Source: a bacterium
Lineage (GTDB): Bacteria; Armatimonadota; Fimbriimonadia; Fimbriimonadales; Fimbriimonadaceae
DNA: 64,000 nt
Assembly (NCBI GenBank): GCA_027485645.1
Contig: JAIXQR010000007.1
Coordinates: 851,951-915,950 of the forward strand
Direction of reading: 5' to 3'
Under the pieces are notes generated by a model. It worked only from the letters and a program-made list of their open reading frames with translations, did not search any database and was not told the DNA's origin. A program made the position numbers and the translations under genes. This document shows, in pieces, positions 16,091 through 24,444 of this stretch (its first letter is position 1; every line of letters starts with the position of its first letter).

Positions 16091-17527
16091 ATGAAGAAAT
16101 GGCTAGTACCCATCGTTGCGGCCGCGCTGGCATATTGGGCACTGGCAGGTTTTGGCGGGGAGAAGGCTTCAATCGGCGCTCTCTTTGCCCTCACCGTTTC
16201 GCTTTGGATCACCGCGCCGATTCCCATCGCCGCCACCGCTTTGCTTAGCACTTCTCTGCTCGTCCTTACTGGCCGAGCGGGCGAGAAAGCCGCCTTTGTC
16301 GCCTATGGCGATCCGATCGTGCCCCTCTTCATCGGAAGTTTCATCTTGGCCAAGGCGATGGAGCTCACCGGGCTTAGCGACCGCTTTGCGTACTACATCC
16401 TCGTTCAAAAGTGGGCCAACAAATCTCCCAAGGCCCTCCTCTGGGCCCTCGCCATCGTGCCTTGTGTGCTGTCGCTGATGGTCAGCAACACCGCCACCAC
16501 CGCGATGATGCTGCCGATTGGGCTGAGCCTGCTTGCCGCGATCAAGTCCCGCAACTTAGACAAGCCCTACGCCATCGGCGTGATGCTCATGCTGACCTGG
16601 GCCTCGAGCGTCGCCGTCGGCCTTCCCGTAGGAACCCCGCCCAACCTGATCGGTCTCGGTCTCATCGAGAAAGCGACCGGAACGCGCATCGGCTTCATCC
16701 AGTGGATGGCGTTCGGAATGCCGATCACCATCGTCACCCTAGCCTGCTGCTGGGGGATTCTTTGGATGCTTTACGGCAAAAACGCTCCGGAAACTTCGGG
16801 CGCGGCAGCCGTGGTGAAAGAGGGTCAAGAGTCGATGGGCAAGCTCCAACCGAGCGAAAAAGCCGTCCTCGCCGCGTTTTCCGTCGCGCTCATCGGCTGG
16901 ATGCTGCCCGACATGTTCGAGCTTGCGCTCGGCAAAAAGCACGAGCTCACTTCCCTGCTCCAAACCCGCGTCCCGCCATCCGTTCCCGCGTTGCTGGCCG
17001 TTGCCTTGCTGTTCGCGATTCCCTGCAAAGATAAGAGCTTTGGCCACGCGATCACCTGGAAAGAAGCCGCGACCATCGACTGGGGGACCATTCTCCTCTT
17101 CGCTGGCGGAATCGCTATGGGGCAATCCCTCTTCGAAACCGGCCTTGCAAAAGACCTTGGTCAGCTCGCGGCCACTGCAGCCGGGGCGAAATCGGTGTGG
17201 GCGATCACGGCCCTGTGTACCGCCGCCGCCATCGTCTTGAGCGAACTTGCCTCGAACACCGCCGCCGCGACCACGCTGGTTCCGGTCGCTATCGGCCTTG
17301 CGGAAAGTGCTGGGGTAAGCGTCATTCCCCCTGCCCTCGGGGTCGCCATCGGCGCTTCCTTCGGCTTTATGCTCCCCGTAAGCACCGCGCCGAACGCGAT
17401 CGTCTACAGCTCCGGCCTGGTGCCTTCAAAAGAAATGGTGAAGGCAGGCCTGATTCTCGACGTCGTTGCCTTCGTCGTGATCGTCGCCTGCCTCTATTTC
17501 ATTCTGCCGATGCTCGGCCTCGCCTAA
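16091..17527 (+). CDS. DASS (SLC13) family sodium-coupled anion symporter
   Basis: A 478-residue inner-membrane transporter of the divalent-anion:sodium symporter family, which imports succinate, other dicarboxylates or sulfate. Both family SNT signatures that line the substrate/sodium site are present: SNTATTAMMLPI in the first half and LASNTAAATTLVPV in the second. About 11-12 membrane segments are predicted, with the DASS order of helices. Sulfate and dicarboxylate transporters cannot be told apart here. The start at 16091 (MKKW) is used; GTG at 16082 is three codons upstream and lies in the -10 box. It is divergent from the MerC gene. Confidence 0.88.
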   Translation: MKKWLVPIVAAALAYWALAGFGGEKASIGALFALTVSLWITAPIPIAATALLSTSLLVLTGRAGEKAAFVAYGDPIVPLFIGSFILAKAMELTGLSDRFAYYILVQKWANKSPKALLWALAIVPCVLSLMVSNTATTAMMLPIGLSLLAAIKSRNLDKPYAIGVMLMLTWASSVAVGLPVGTPPNLIGLGLIEKATGTRIGFIQWMAFGMPITIVTLACCWGILWMLYGKNAPETSGAAAVVKEGQESMGKLQPSEKAVLAAFSVALIGWMLPDMFELALGKKHELTSLLQTRVPPSVPALLAVALLFAIPCKDKSFGHAITWKEAATIDWGTILLFAGGIAMGQSLFETGLAKDLGQLAATAAGAKSVWAITALCTAAAIVLSELASNTAAATTLVPVAIGLAESAGVSVIPPALGVAIGASFGFMLPVSTAPNAIVYSSGLVPSKEMVKAGLILDVVAFVVIVACLYFILPMLGLA

Positions 17528-17528
17528 C

Positions 17529-18464
17529 TTACGACTTCTTCCAACCCCATTCGATGTACTGGGTTTCGAAGGAGCCGTCATCGAACAGGTCGAGCACGCG
17601 GTAGCCGGGGTTGAAGCCGCCGTTGGCGCCGTTCCACCACGCGCCACAAACCGCGCCGCCGCACATGTAGCTGACGCCGCTGAAGTCAACTCGGTCCACC
17701 ATGTGGATGTGGCCACTGAGGGCGATCTTAACGTGCTTGTGCTGGCCGAACAGGGCCCGCAGGTCGTCGCTGTTCTTCGTCATCAGGTTTCCGCCGACCG
17801 TCCAATCGCCCTTCGTTTTGTCGTAGGCACCGGCCAGGGAGGTGATGCTGAGAATTGGAATGTGGCTGGTGATGACGGTCGGCTTGTTCGTGCTTTGCAG
17901 GTCTTGCTTCAGCCATTCCATCTGGTCCGGCTCCACCAGGCCGTTGTAGCCATCGGGGGTTAGGAGAATGTTGTCGAGCACCACAAAGTGCCAACCACCC
18001 TGGTCGAACGAGTAGTACGGCTTTGGAAGCTCGAAGAGGTCGGTGAACCAGCGTTTGCCCCACTGCCGCTCGGACCCGGTGGTGTTGCTGTCCTTCTTGT
18101 TCCATCCCCAAACGTCGTGGTTGCCCATGCAAGGCTTGATCGGCACGTTCGTTTCCGCCTTCGTGACCTTCGTAAACAGGTCCCACTGCGTCTTTGTCCG
18201 CGCTTCGGTCTGCGCGTAGGCGTCCATGATGAGGTCGCCGCCCGCGAGGATCAGGTCCACCTTCGGCTTCTGCCCCATCGCGTGCCGCAGCGCCTTCGCG
18301 GACCCTTCGGTCGCCGCGAGCTCCGGCTGAATGTGGAAGTCCGTCATGTGCGCCACGCGCAGAGCGCGCCGCTTCGGAGCCAGCGCCATCGCCGGCTGGA
18401 CGAGCAGTCCGGTAGCCGCCGCCCCGGCGGCGAGAAGAAGCTGTCTTCGAGAAGTGTCTGCCAT
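17529..18464 (-). CDS. Tat-exported metallophosphoesterase
   Basis: A 311-residue calcineurin-like phosphoesterase. The N-terminus has a twin-arginine signal (TSRRQLLLAAGAAATGLLV). All five metal-binding motifs of the family are present: MTDFHI (DxH), GGDLIMDA (GD), GNHDVWG (GNHD), TSHIPI (H) and SGHIHMVD (GHxH). It is expected to act outside the cytoplasm on phosphomonoesters or diesters; the substrate is unknown. The start is at 18464, preceded at 6 nt by a TAAACT -10 box on the minus strand (leaderless). Its stop is 2 bp from the convergent transporter stop. Confidence 0.85.
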   Translation of the reverse strand: MADTSRRQLLLAAGAAATGLLVQPAMALAPKRRALRVAHMTDFHIQPELAATEGSAKALRHAMGQKPKVDLILAGGDLIMDAYAQTEARTKTQWDLFTKVTKAETNVPIKPCMGNHDVWGWNKKDSNTTGSERQWGKRWFTDLFELPKPYYSFDQGGWHFVVLDNILLTPDGYNGLVEPDQMEWLKQDLQSTNKPTVITSHIPILSITSLAGAYDKTKGDWTVGGNLMTKNSDDLRALFGQHKHVKIALSGHIHMVDRVDFSGVSYMCGGAVCGAWWNGANGGFNPGYRVLDLFDDGSFETQYIEWGWKKS

Positions 18465-18470
18465 GAGGGC

Positions 18471-18476
18471 AGTTTA
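18471..18476 (-). promoter_or_regulatory. -10 box of a leaderless promoter for the phosphoesterase gene
   Basis: TAAACT on the minus strand, 6 nt before the ATG at 18464. Confidence 0.4.
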
Positions 18477-18575
18477 GTTCAGGCGAGGGTGCCCTAACGT
18501 TCTCTTAATCTTCGGTGGTCGTAGTTTTCTCGGCCCTACAGAACGCCAGACAGAGGCAAACTGTCCGAGAGATCA

Positions 18576-18842
18576 ATGAAAACAAATAGCGTCGTTAGAA
18601 CGGTCCTTTGGGTGATCGCCATCGGGCTCTGGCTGGTCACCGGCATCGCGGGGCTGGTGTTCTTCCTCCGACTCACGCTCGCAATTCCAACCATGTTCAG
18701 CGCCGACACCTCCCGACCGACCGATACCGTGATGGAAAATGCCTTCAATGTCGGCAGCACAGCGTCCCCCTACGCCATCGTCGCCACCATCTGCGCCGTC
18801 GCCTGGACCGTGTACTGCAAATCTCAGGCAGCTAGAAGTTAA
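18576..18842 (+). CDS. Small two-helix membrane protein
   Basis: An 88-residue protein of unknown function. Two hydrophobic segments (VVRTVLWVIAIGLWLVTGI followed by a further helix into LVFFLRLTLAI, and SPYAIVATICAVAWTVYC) are joined by a polar loop with Thr/Ser/Asp. No motif is recognised. GAGAGATCA precedes the ATG as a weak ribosome site. It lies between a phosphoesterase gene and a patch of small secreted proteins, and no neighbour suggests a role. Confidence 0.45.
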   Translation: MKTNSVVRTVLWVIAIGLWLVTGIAGLVFFLRLTLAIPTMFSADTSRPTDTVMENAFNVGSTASPYAIVATICAVAWTVYCKSQAARS

Positions 18843-18875
18843 CGCGGAGCAGAGCCAGAATCTGTCAGCCCAAGG

Positions 18876-19436
18876 TCACGCTTTCTTCCGCTCTGCTAGC
18901 ACCAGCGACCCATCCGCAGCACGCAACTGAATTCTCACTGCTCCATCCGTCGGATTAAGTCGGTCCGGTACATCGCGTAGCTGCCGAAACTCCCAGGTGC
19001 CATCTTTCAATACAACGCTTGAGGGGAAACTCCGCCTCATCGCAGAGTCTCCAAACTTGCGGCACCCGATGGCGTGCGCAATCGCTTCGGCCGTTTCCCC
19101 TTGAGTGATTACGTCTCCCTCGAAGATGCTTTTGTAGCGCAGCAACTCGATCTTAGCCGTCGCTGCATCGATCTCAACGACGAATGTTGGGCCCAAAACG
19201 GCGAAAAACTCTGTAGAAAGCGAGCGCCCATCTAGCAACCACTTTCCTTTCTTCTTCTCACCCTCAAATGGAAACTGCTGAAGCACCAGTTCCTGATCAT
19301 ATTTCTCAAAGCAAACCGCCCGGGCAATCTCCTGCGCGACTTCAATGTCCGGCACGGCGAGTTTCTCATTCAACCGAGCTTGCGCCGCCGGCGAGCTTGT
19401 CAAAGCGAGTCCGTAGGTCAGAGATAAAAACAACAT
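18876..19436 (-). CDS. Hypothetical secreted protein
   Basis: A 186-residue protein with a likely signal peptide (MLFLSLTYGLALTSSPAAQA). The remainder mixes helices and strands (VAQEIARAVCFEKYDQELV; KLRRYKS-like strand after VEIDAATAKIELL) and ends in a charged tail. No domain is recognised. It belongs to a run of three minus-strand small secreted or anchored proteins (18876-20448) downstream of the Rhs toxin tip. Such runs may be relics of a duplicated effector/immunity locus, but no homology between them was established. Confidence 0.5.
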   Translation of the reverse strand: MLFLSLTYGLALTSSPAAQARLNEKLAVPDIEVAQEIARAVCFEKYDQELVLQQFPFEGEKKKGKWLLDGRSLSTEFFAVLGPTFVVEIDAATAKIELLRYKSIFEGDVITQGETAEAIAHAIGCRKFGDSAMRRSFPSSVVLKDGTWEFRQLRDVPDRLNPTDGAVRIQLRAADGSLVLAERKKA

Positions 19437-19531
19437 GTCGAGTCTCTGAATTCTAGATGATTACCATCCGCCTGCAATCTCCATGTGGTTCAGAATTACC
19501 AAGACTGTAGCCTTGGCGTAGTCGTGTGCGT

Positions 19532-19972
19532 TCATGACGACGGCTCATGCACCGGAGTAACAGACACGCCTAAAAGCCCAGAAGCCCACTGCGAAATCGC
19601 AACCTGAGACTGACCACATTTCGGATAGATCACGATAAATGCACAGCGAGTGCCGAACGGATTCCCGACAAACCGAAACGAGTCGGTCGAAAGAAATCGA
19701 AAAACCCGCGACTTCCGACCATCGCTGCAAGTCATCGTCCCAAGTAGCTCGCGCTCCAGATTGTTCTCCGCTTCCAAGCGTCGAAGACCCTCTTCAAACT
19801 GGGCCTCCGAAATGGCTTCTCCGTCGATGTCGTCAAAGTACTCCGCAACCCGCCCAGTCAAACCGGCGATGGTTTGGTCATGCGACACGGACGACAGCGA
19901 AAATGCGAAGACTAGGACTCCGATCACAATCGCGGCGATTTTCATCGGCCATCTTTGTTCTTCATTCGCCAT
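19532..19972 (-). CDS. Hypothetical membrane-anchored protein
   Basis: A 146-residue protein with one N-terminal hydrophobic helix (IAAIVIGVLVFAFSLSSV) and a soluble domain containing three Cys (TCSDGRK, TRCAFIV, PKCGQ). An AGGAG ribosome site precedes the chosen ATG at 19972; an alternative in-frame ATG at 19945 starts nearer the helix. No family is recognised. It lies downstream of the Rhs tip and its candidate immunity gene on the same strand, separated by 65 bp, so it may belong to that transcript. Confidence 0.5.
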   Translation of the reverse strand: MANEEQRWPMKIAAIVIGVLVFAFSLSSVSHDQTIAGLTGRVAEYFDDIDGEAISEAQFEEGLRRLEAENNLERELLGTMTCSDGRKSRVFRFLSTDSFRFVGNPFGTRCAFIVIYPKCGQSQVAISQWASGLLGVSVTPVHEPSS

Positions 19973-20037
19973 GCAACATCTCCTGCTTACTCAGCTAGAG
20001 TGCCTTAACCTTGAACCAAAGATGCTGGATCAGGAAA

Positions 20038-20448
20038 CTATAAGTTTGGAACCTCTTCCCACTTTTTAAGCCAGGATTTGTCAAATCCATGCTGAGTACC
20101 AATCACGCCAGAATGGACCGCTTCCTTTCCGCCTCCGATCACCTCATAAAAGAAATAATCAGACTCGTAACTAATCCGGATCAACAGGTACTGAGATTTG
20201 TCATCTTTCATTCGCCTGGCCGCGGAAGCTTCACAAGTCAATTCGGAGATATCACGTTCTAGTACAAATATACGTTGTTTGCGCCCTTCCTTGATCATAG
20301 GTAACACAACACAGTCTCGGACGGCAGCCTGCCCCGCAAGCTTGTCACTCTCCGCGATGAGAACGCTACGATATGATATAAATTGCCATATCAACAATAT
20401 ACCTACTGTTGCCACTCCGATCCAGATCGAGAACTTTTTCAGCTTCAT
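20038..20448 (-). CDS. Candidate membrane-anchored immunity protein for the Rhs tip
   Basis: A 136-residue protein with one N-terminal membrane helix (IWIGVATVGILLIWQFI) and a soluble region with mixed secondary structure (RIFVLERDISELTCEASAAR; SQYLLIRISYESDYFFYEV). Its ATG overlaps the Rhs-tip stop as ATGA (20445-20448), so the two are translationally coupled. In Rhs and other polymorphic toxin loci, the gene placed immediately after the toxin tip normally encodes the cognate immunity protein, and this is the basis of the call. No sequence family is recognised, so neutralising activity is inference. Confidence 0.5.
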   Translation of the reverse strand: MKLKKFSIWIGVATVGILLIWQFISYRSVLIAESDKLAGQAAVRDCVVLPMIKEGRKQRIFVLERDISELTCEASAARRMKDDKSQYLLIRISYESDYFFYEVIGGGKEAVHSGVIGTQHGFDKSWLKKWEEVPNL

Positions 20449-21449
20449 TTAATGCCAACTGGCGTACCTTTAGGCTTCTTGCCAGATTTCTTTTTTCCCT
20501 TTCCGAAGGGATTACCCCATGGCCGAGGCACTGGATTGCTCGAGACAGGCTTCCTCCACTCTTCTATGAATCCATCCGTAGTGACTGTCGTGTATCCCCG
20601 TACAGCCTTGCTCATCTTGAGCCAAGCATTTATCCATTGCGCCTGTTCACAAGTGTTGCAAGATCTCAGAATTACACCTCCCAAAGGCCCGAGCTTGCGA
20701 CGCTTCCTTTCTTGCGCGATGTATTCAACGTCAGCGGTGGTAAGCGTTTCTTTGTCGTTGATCCAAAAAGCTCCGGGAGAGCCATGCCCCCAGAGCATGA
20801 TCCATGCTCCCTCAGGCTGATTGATAATGGCCTCAATTAGTGATGCTTTGCTAGGCTGCTTAAGTACAGTTCCACCAACTCCAAAGACATTTTCAGCTGC
20901 CCAATCAAAACCAACTCCATTATTGTTACCGATCACGGTCAAGTTGAGCCCCTCTGGGTCCACCGCCTTCAGAGGATTGTTCTCACAATACCCATACCAG
21001 TTCCGACCGTCCCGAATCGGGTCACGCGTCAAGAACCGCCCGGTTGCTGGGTCGTAGTACCGATGCCCCAGCAACTGGTACTCGCTCTCCGCATCCGTCT
21101 GGTAGCCCCAGCCACCAGCAAAACCCGCCTGCGTGTTCGTTGTCCCCGTCCGGCTCACCGCCGCACCGAAGGCGTCGTACTCCATCGAGTCCGTCACCGA
21201 ACCCGCCGAAGTCAGCTTCTTCACCGAACCCAAGTAGTCCGCAAGCTGATGTCGAGTCGTCCCGGCGCTCCGCTCCGAAATGCCCGGAACCATGGTGCTC
21301 ACGCTGTCCGACAGTACGCTCGCCGTCACATGAGCTCCATCGCGCTGATAAGGCCGGCTCCCATTCGAATTCGCCTTCGAAACGCGAGTACCAAGGCCGT
21401 TGTACGCATAAGAAGTCGTCGGCTGCCCGGTCCGCGCCAGAGACGCCAA
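20445..21449 (-). CDS. Orphan Rhs C-terminal fragment with caspase-like tip
   Basis: A 5'-truncated Rhs protein. The coding frame stays Rhs-like upstream of the TTG at 21449, to an in-frame TAG near 21581, so the N-terminal repeats are missing. The conserved Rhs core is present (LADYLGSVKKL, EYDAFGAAV, YYDPATGRFLTRDP, AVDPEGL). The tip after DPEGL contains MLWGHGSPGAF and, 42 residues after that His, VILRSCNTCEQ. A His-Gly followed by a Ser/Gly-Cys at this distance is the catalytic arrangement of clan CD caspase-like peptidases (as in DUF4347/CHAT-type domains). The gene could be a displaced toxin module or a pseudogene. It is coupled to the candidate immunity gene at 20038. Confidence 0.65.
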   Translation of the reverse strand: MASLARTGQPTTSYAYNGLGTRVSKANSNGSRPYQRDGAHVTASVLSDSVSTMVPGISERSAGTTRHQLADYLGSVKKLTSAGSVTDSMEYDAFGAAVSRTGTTNTQAGFAGGWGYQTDAESEYQLLGHRYYDPATGRFLTRDPIRDGRNWYGYCENNPLKAVDPEGLNLTVIGNNNGVGFDWAAENVFGVGGTVLKQPSKASLIEAIINQPEGAWIMLWGHGSPGAFWINDKETLTTADVEYIAQERKRRKLGPLGGVILRSCNTCEQAQWINAWLKMSKAVRGYTTVTTDGFIEEWRKPVSSNPVPRPWGNPFGKGKKKSGKKPKGTPVGIK

Positions 21450-21582
21450 TCGGTCATCCTCGTTCCAGTTGAAAGTCCTAACCGTCCCACCCGAAGAAAT
21501 CGAAGTCGTACGTCCTGCCGCGCCGTAGGTGTAGTTTTTGTCGGTTCCGCGAATCCATAGAACCTTTCGGACCGTTCTTGCG

Positions 21583-21597
21583 TCCTACTCTGTAGGA
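21583..21597. promoter_or_regulatory. Palindromic operator candidate of the toxin-antitoxin genes
   Basis: TCCTACTCTGTAGGA: perfect 6-bp arms with a 3-nt centre, overlapping the TAGGAT -10 box at 21593-21598. An XRE-type antitoxin commonly represses its own promoter through such a palindrome. Confidence 0.45.
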
Positions 21598-21598
21598 T
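21593..21598 (+). promoter_or_regulatory. -10 box of a leaderless promoter for the toxin gene
   Basis: TAGGAT, 6 nt before the ATG at 21605, inside the palindrome at 21583-21597. Confidence 0.4.
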
Positions 21599-21604
21599 GG
21601 CTGG

Positions 21605-21976
21605 ATGAGTGGTTCGTACCTCTTCATCGAGGCGATCGACTTTACGCGGAGCGTAAAACGCTACTTCGGTAGCGACGAAAGTTACGCGGAATTTCAGATG
21701 GAACTGGCAATGCAACCGGACCGAGGCTCCGTCATCACCGGTGCCGCCCCACTTCGAAAACTGAGATGGAGCGACACTCGACGCGGAATAGGAAAACGAG
21801 GCGGCTTGCGGGTGATCTACATCCACATCCCTGAAATCATGGTTCTTTTCATGCTCGATGTGTACGGAAAGGACGAGGCTGACGACTTGACCGGCGCCGA
21901 AAAGAAGGAACTGCAAACGTTCGCCCATGAACTAGTTGAAGAATTGAAAGCACGAGGCAAACGAAGAAGGCCATGA
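21605..21976 (+). CDS. RelE/HigB-2-like toxin
   Basis: A 123-residue toxin of the RelE/ParE superfamily, HigB-2 type. Characteristic features: FIEAIDFTRSVKRYF at the N-terminus, a segment ending in GAAPLRKLRWSDTRRG, the core GKRGGLRVIYIHIPE, and LMLDVYGKDEADDLTGAEKK (the family usually has LxVYxKNExDDLTxxEK). RelE-family toxins cleave translated mRNA on the ribosome. The next gene begins in its stop codon (ATGA) and encodes the antitoxin. Position: downstream of the truncated Rhs gene and divergent from it. Confidence 0.85.
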   Translation: MSGSYLFIEAIDFTRSVKRYFGSDESYAEFQMELAMQPDRGSVITGAAPLRKLRWSDTRRGIGKRGGLRVIYIHIPEIMVLFMLDVYGKDEADDLTGAEKKELQTFAHELVEELKARGKRRRP

Positions 21977-22296
21977 ACACCCAAATTAAAAGAGCTCCAC
22001 TCGCCGAGCGACTTAAGCAAGGCCTCGTCGAAGGCATTGAGTACGCCCGAGGCGAGGCAACTCTCGCCACGACCCTCGTGCCGATCGGTCGCTCCTTTAC
22101 CGGCGAAGAGGTCGCGGCAATTCGAACCCGTCGCCACATGAGCCAGGCGCAGTTTGCAAACCTGCTTGCCGTCAACGTGAAGACCCTTCAAAGTTGGGAG
22201 CAAGGCGTCCGAAAGCCCAGCAAGCCGACCATGCGGCTCCTCCAGATCTTTGATTCACCCGAAGACTTTCGCGCTGTTCTCTCGCCAAACGACTGA
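21973..22296 (+). CDS. HigA-2/NadS-like antitoxin
   Basis: A 107-residue protein with a central XRE helix-turn-helix (TGEEVAAIRTRRHMSQAQFA, LLAVNVKTLQSWEQGVRKPS, then LRLLQIF-like end). The linker region (LKQGLVEGIEYARGEATL) matches the NadS/HigA-2 antitoxin layout. It is expected to neutralise the HigB-type toxin encoded immediately upstream and to repress the operon. Start and toxin stop overlap as ATGA. The C-terminal tail (FDSPEDFRAVLSPND) is short. Confidence 0.88.
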   Translation: MNTQIKRAPLAERLKQGLVEGIEYARGEATLATTLVPIGRSFTGEEVAAIRTRRHMSQAQFANLLAVNVKTLQSWEQGVRKPSKPTMRLLQIFDSPEDFRAVLSPND

Positions 22297-22479
22297 CAAC
22301 TCGACGCCAGCCGCAGTCGAAAAGTCGAAATACTTGGTTGACTTCCGCCCGCATCGCGCCCTATAAAGTGGGTAATCCCGAACGGCATTGAGAAACTTAA
22401 ATTACACGCGGCCCTAAGGCGGGAGCATTTATAAATAAATTTCTGAGCCGCGAAAGAGGGCGGAAGAAAACTCAGAAAG

Positions 22480-22555
22480 TGGCGCGCTCGAGAGGACTCG
22501 AACCTCCGACCCCCAGCTCCGCAAGCTGATGCTCTATCCACTGAGCTACGAGCGC
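22480..22555 (-). tRNA. tRNA-Arg (anticodon GCG)
   Basis: A full cloverleaf on the minus strand: a perfect 7-bp acceptor GCGCTCG/CGAGCGC, the D-arm (GCTC...GAGC), a 5-bp anticodon stem with loop TTGCGGA (anticodon GCG, reading CGC/CGU), the T-arm GGAGG TTCGAGT CCTCT, discriminator G and an encoded CCA (22480-22482). Many bacterial CGN decoders use ACG (inosine); a GCG version is less usual. Confidence 0.93.
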
Positions 22556-22568
22556 GTGATGGAAGAGA

Positions 22569-23477
22569 TTACCCGACCGGCAGCGACCAAGGGAGGCGGA
22601 GTAGCTTCGAACCGGCCAACCCGACCAGCAAATGCGCCCCATCGGGAGTGAATTTCATCGTCAGCGGCCGCTCGCCAAATAGGTCAAACCGGGCGATCTC
22701 TTCGCCCGAATACCGGTGCGCCACAACTTGGTCCCGGTCGGCAATCACAAAGGCCGCTTCCGAAGGATGGCACTGCACCAAAGGCAATCCGGTGCCAACT
22801 TCCACCTTCGCCTCCGCCTTCCCGGTCTCAAGGTTCCAAACGTGGGCGTAGTGCAAGGACCGCGTCACCGCATATGGGTGCGACTCCGAAGCATCGAAGC
22901 CATAAATCCGCTCCGGCATCCGAATCCGCGCTCGCCGAACCTTCGCGTGCATCGACCATCGGGTCAGGCTAAAACTGTCCGTCCCGACAATCTCGTCCCG
23001 CGCAATCTTCAATTGCCGCGGCGCATCGTTGGCGTGCCAAATCACCGCGATCCGGCCATCGTTGGTCCACTGAACCACGCTGCCGTTGTCAAAGCTAGCC
23101 GCAATCCGCCCCTCGCCGGCAGTCACCGAGAGCGGCGAAACGACCAAAAATCCAAAGGATCGCGGCGGCGTGTAAGACCAAACCGGCTTGGCCGAAGCCA
23201 CGGAGAATGCAACGACGGAATCATTGATGGCCGCAATGAGCAGCGCATCATCATCCGAAAAAACCATCCCTCGGATGCGATCAATCGGTCGCAGCAAGCA
23301 ACTCTCCGAACGGAGCCCCGAGGTCCAGAGTCGGTTCCCGTCGAACTCAAGGTGAATCGCCAAAGCCGTATCGGCCGTAGCAATCAAGCGTCCACTCCGC
23401 GAAACCGCCACCTGCCCAATGCCCGGCACGGATACCAACGAATTCGATATCTGCGCCGGAAGGGAGGATGGAACCAT
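22569..23477 (-). CDS. WD40-like beta-propeller protein
   Basis: A 302-residue protein of repeated beta-strands with WD40-like turns: QVAVSRSGRLIATAD, GMVFSDDDALLIAAINDSV, WTNDGRIAVIWHANDA, HVWNLETGKAEAKVEV and MKFTPDGAHLLVGLAG. No signal peptide or enzymatic motif is evident, so it may be a cytoplasmic scaffold or a degenerate repeat protein. The ATG at 23477 is preferred over the in-frame TTG at 23516 because TAGTGT (23483-23488) lies 5 nt upstream in the leaderless pattern. It faces cysE divergently; the tRNA-Arg gene follows its stop by 14 bp. Confidence 0.6.
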   Translation of the reverse strand: MVPSSLPAQISNSLVSVPGIGQVAVSRSGRLIATADTALAIHLEFDGNRLWTSGLRSESCLLRPIDRIRGMVFSDDDALLIAAINDSVVAFSVASAKPVWSYTPPRSFGFLVVSPLSVTAGEGRIAASFDNGSVVQWTNDGRIAVIWHANDAPRQLKIARDEIVGTDSFSLTRWSMHAKVRRARIRMPERIYGFDASESHPYAVTRSLHYAHVWNLETGKAEAKVEVGTGLPLVQCHPSEAAFVIADRDQVVAHRYSGEEIARFDLFGERPLTMKFTPDGAHLLVGLAGSKLLRLPWSLPVG

Positions 23478-23552
23478 GGATAACACTACGTTACGGTAAA
23501 TAGACCGGCAAATCAACCGATCTAGGCCCTACGGCCCCCAAAAAAGCAAACG

Positions 23553-23558
23553 TAAAAT
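23553..23558 (+). promoter_or_regulatory. -10 box of a leaderless promoter for cysE
   Basis: TAAAAT, 6 nt before the GTG at 23565. Confidence 0.45.
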
Positions 23559-23564
23559 ACGCCG

Positions 23565-24404
23565 GTGAGCCAGCATCTGATCTCTTTCCTCGTCAATCAA
23601 CGCGAGGCCTACTGCTTCCCGCCCAGCTTTCGGGCGGATGTAGAAGATTTTGGTCGAAAAACGCTGGCTTTGCTATTCCCGCACTTTGCGGAAGAGGCCA
23701 ACTGCGAAGTCTCACAAATCGAAGCCCTCGTGGCCCAGTTACGCGAAGACTTTTCGGAACTGCTCAACCGGGTGGAGAGCGCGTTGGAGATCATGCTGGA
23801 TCACGCCGAGCTCGAATCCGCCTTCTTCGGCAGCCTGACTGACCTCATCGAGCAGCTCGAGTTCGACGCCAAAGCGATGGCCGAGGGCGACCCCGCCGCG
23901 CAAAGCGTAGACGAGGTCAAGCTCGCCTACCCAGGCTTCCGCGCCATCGCCATCTACCGCGTCGCGCACCTGCTGCACGGTCTAGATATCCCGCTCCTGC
24001 CACGCCTTCTCACCGAAATGGCCCACCGAGAAACCGGCATCGACATCCACCCCGGCGCCACCATCGGCCGATCATTCTGCATCGACCACGGCACCGGCGT
24101 CGTCATCGGCGAAACCGCCGTCATCGGCAACGGGGTCAAGATCTACCAAGGCGTCACCCTCGGCGCGCTCACGGTTCAGAAGGCCCTCGCCGACATCAAG
24201 CGCCACCCGACCATCGGCGACAACACCGTGCTCTATGCAAACGCCACCGTGCTCGGTGGCGAGACCGTCATTGGCCACGACTGCGTGATCGGAGCCAACG
24301 CATGGGTAACAAAATCGGTCCCGCCGTTCAACATCGTAGGCCGAGATGCCGAGTTTCGCCCAAGACGGTCAATCGAAGACGGGGATTTGGAGTATTTCAT
24401 TTGA
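23565..24404 (+). CDS. cysE: Serine O-acetyltransferase (long N-terminal form)
   Basis: Makes O-acetylserine from serine and acetyl-CoA, the substrate of the cysteine synthase encoded downstream. The 279-residue protein has an extended helical N-terminal domain (about residues 1-150) and a C-terminal left-handed beta-helix of hexapeptide repeats. Motifs: [35 protein letters not shown] with [12 protein letters not shown], and [16 protein letters not shown]. The GTG start lies after a -10 box with no ribosome site. The reading frame and the following cysK, 40 bp away on the same strand, argue for a cysteine-biosynthesis unit. Confidence 0.93.
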   Translation: MSQHLISFLVNQREAYCFPPSFRADVEDFGRKTLALLFPHFAEEANCEVSQIEALVAQLREDFSELLNRVESALEIMLDHAELESAFFGSLTDLIEQLEFDAKAMAEGDPAAQSVDEVKLAYPGFRAIAIYRVAHLLHGLDIPLLPRLLTEMAHRETGIDIHPGATIGRSFCIDHGTGVVIGETAVIGNGVKIYQGVTLGALTVQKALADIKRHPTIGDNTVLYANATVLGGETVIGHDCVIGANAWVTKSVPPFNIVGRDAEFRPRRSIEDGDLEYFI

Positions 24405-24444
24405 GAATCCTCACTTTCGCCGTTATCGACGCAACCATACAGCC

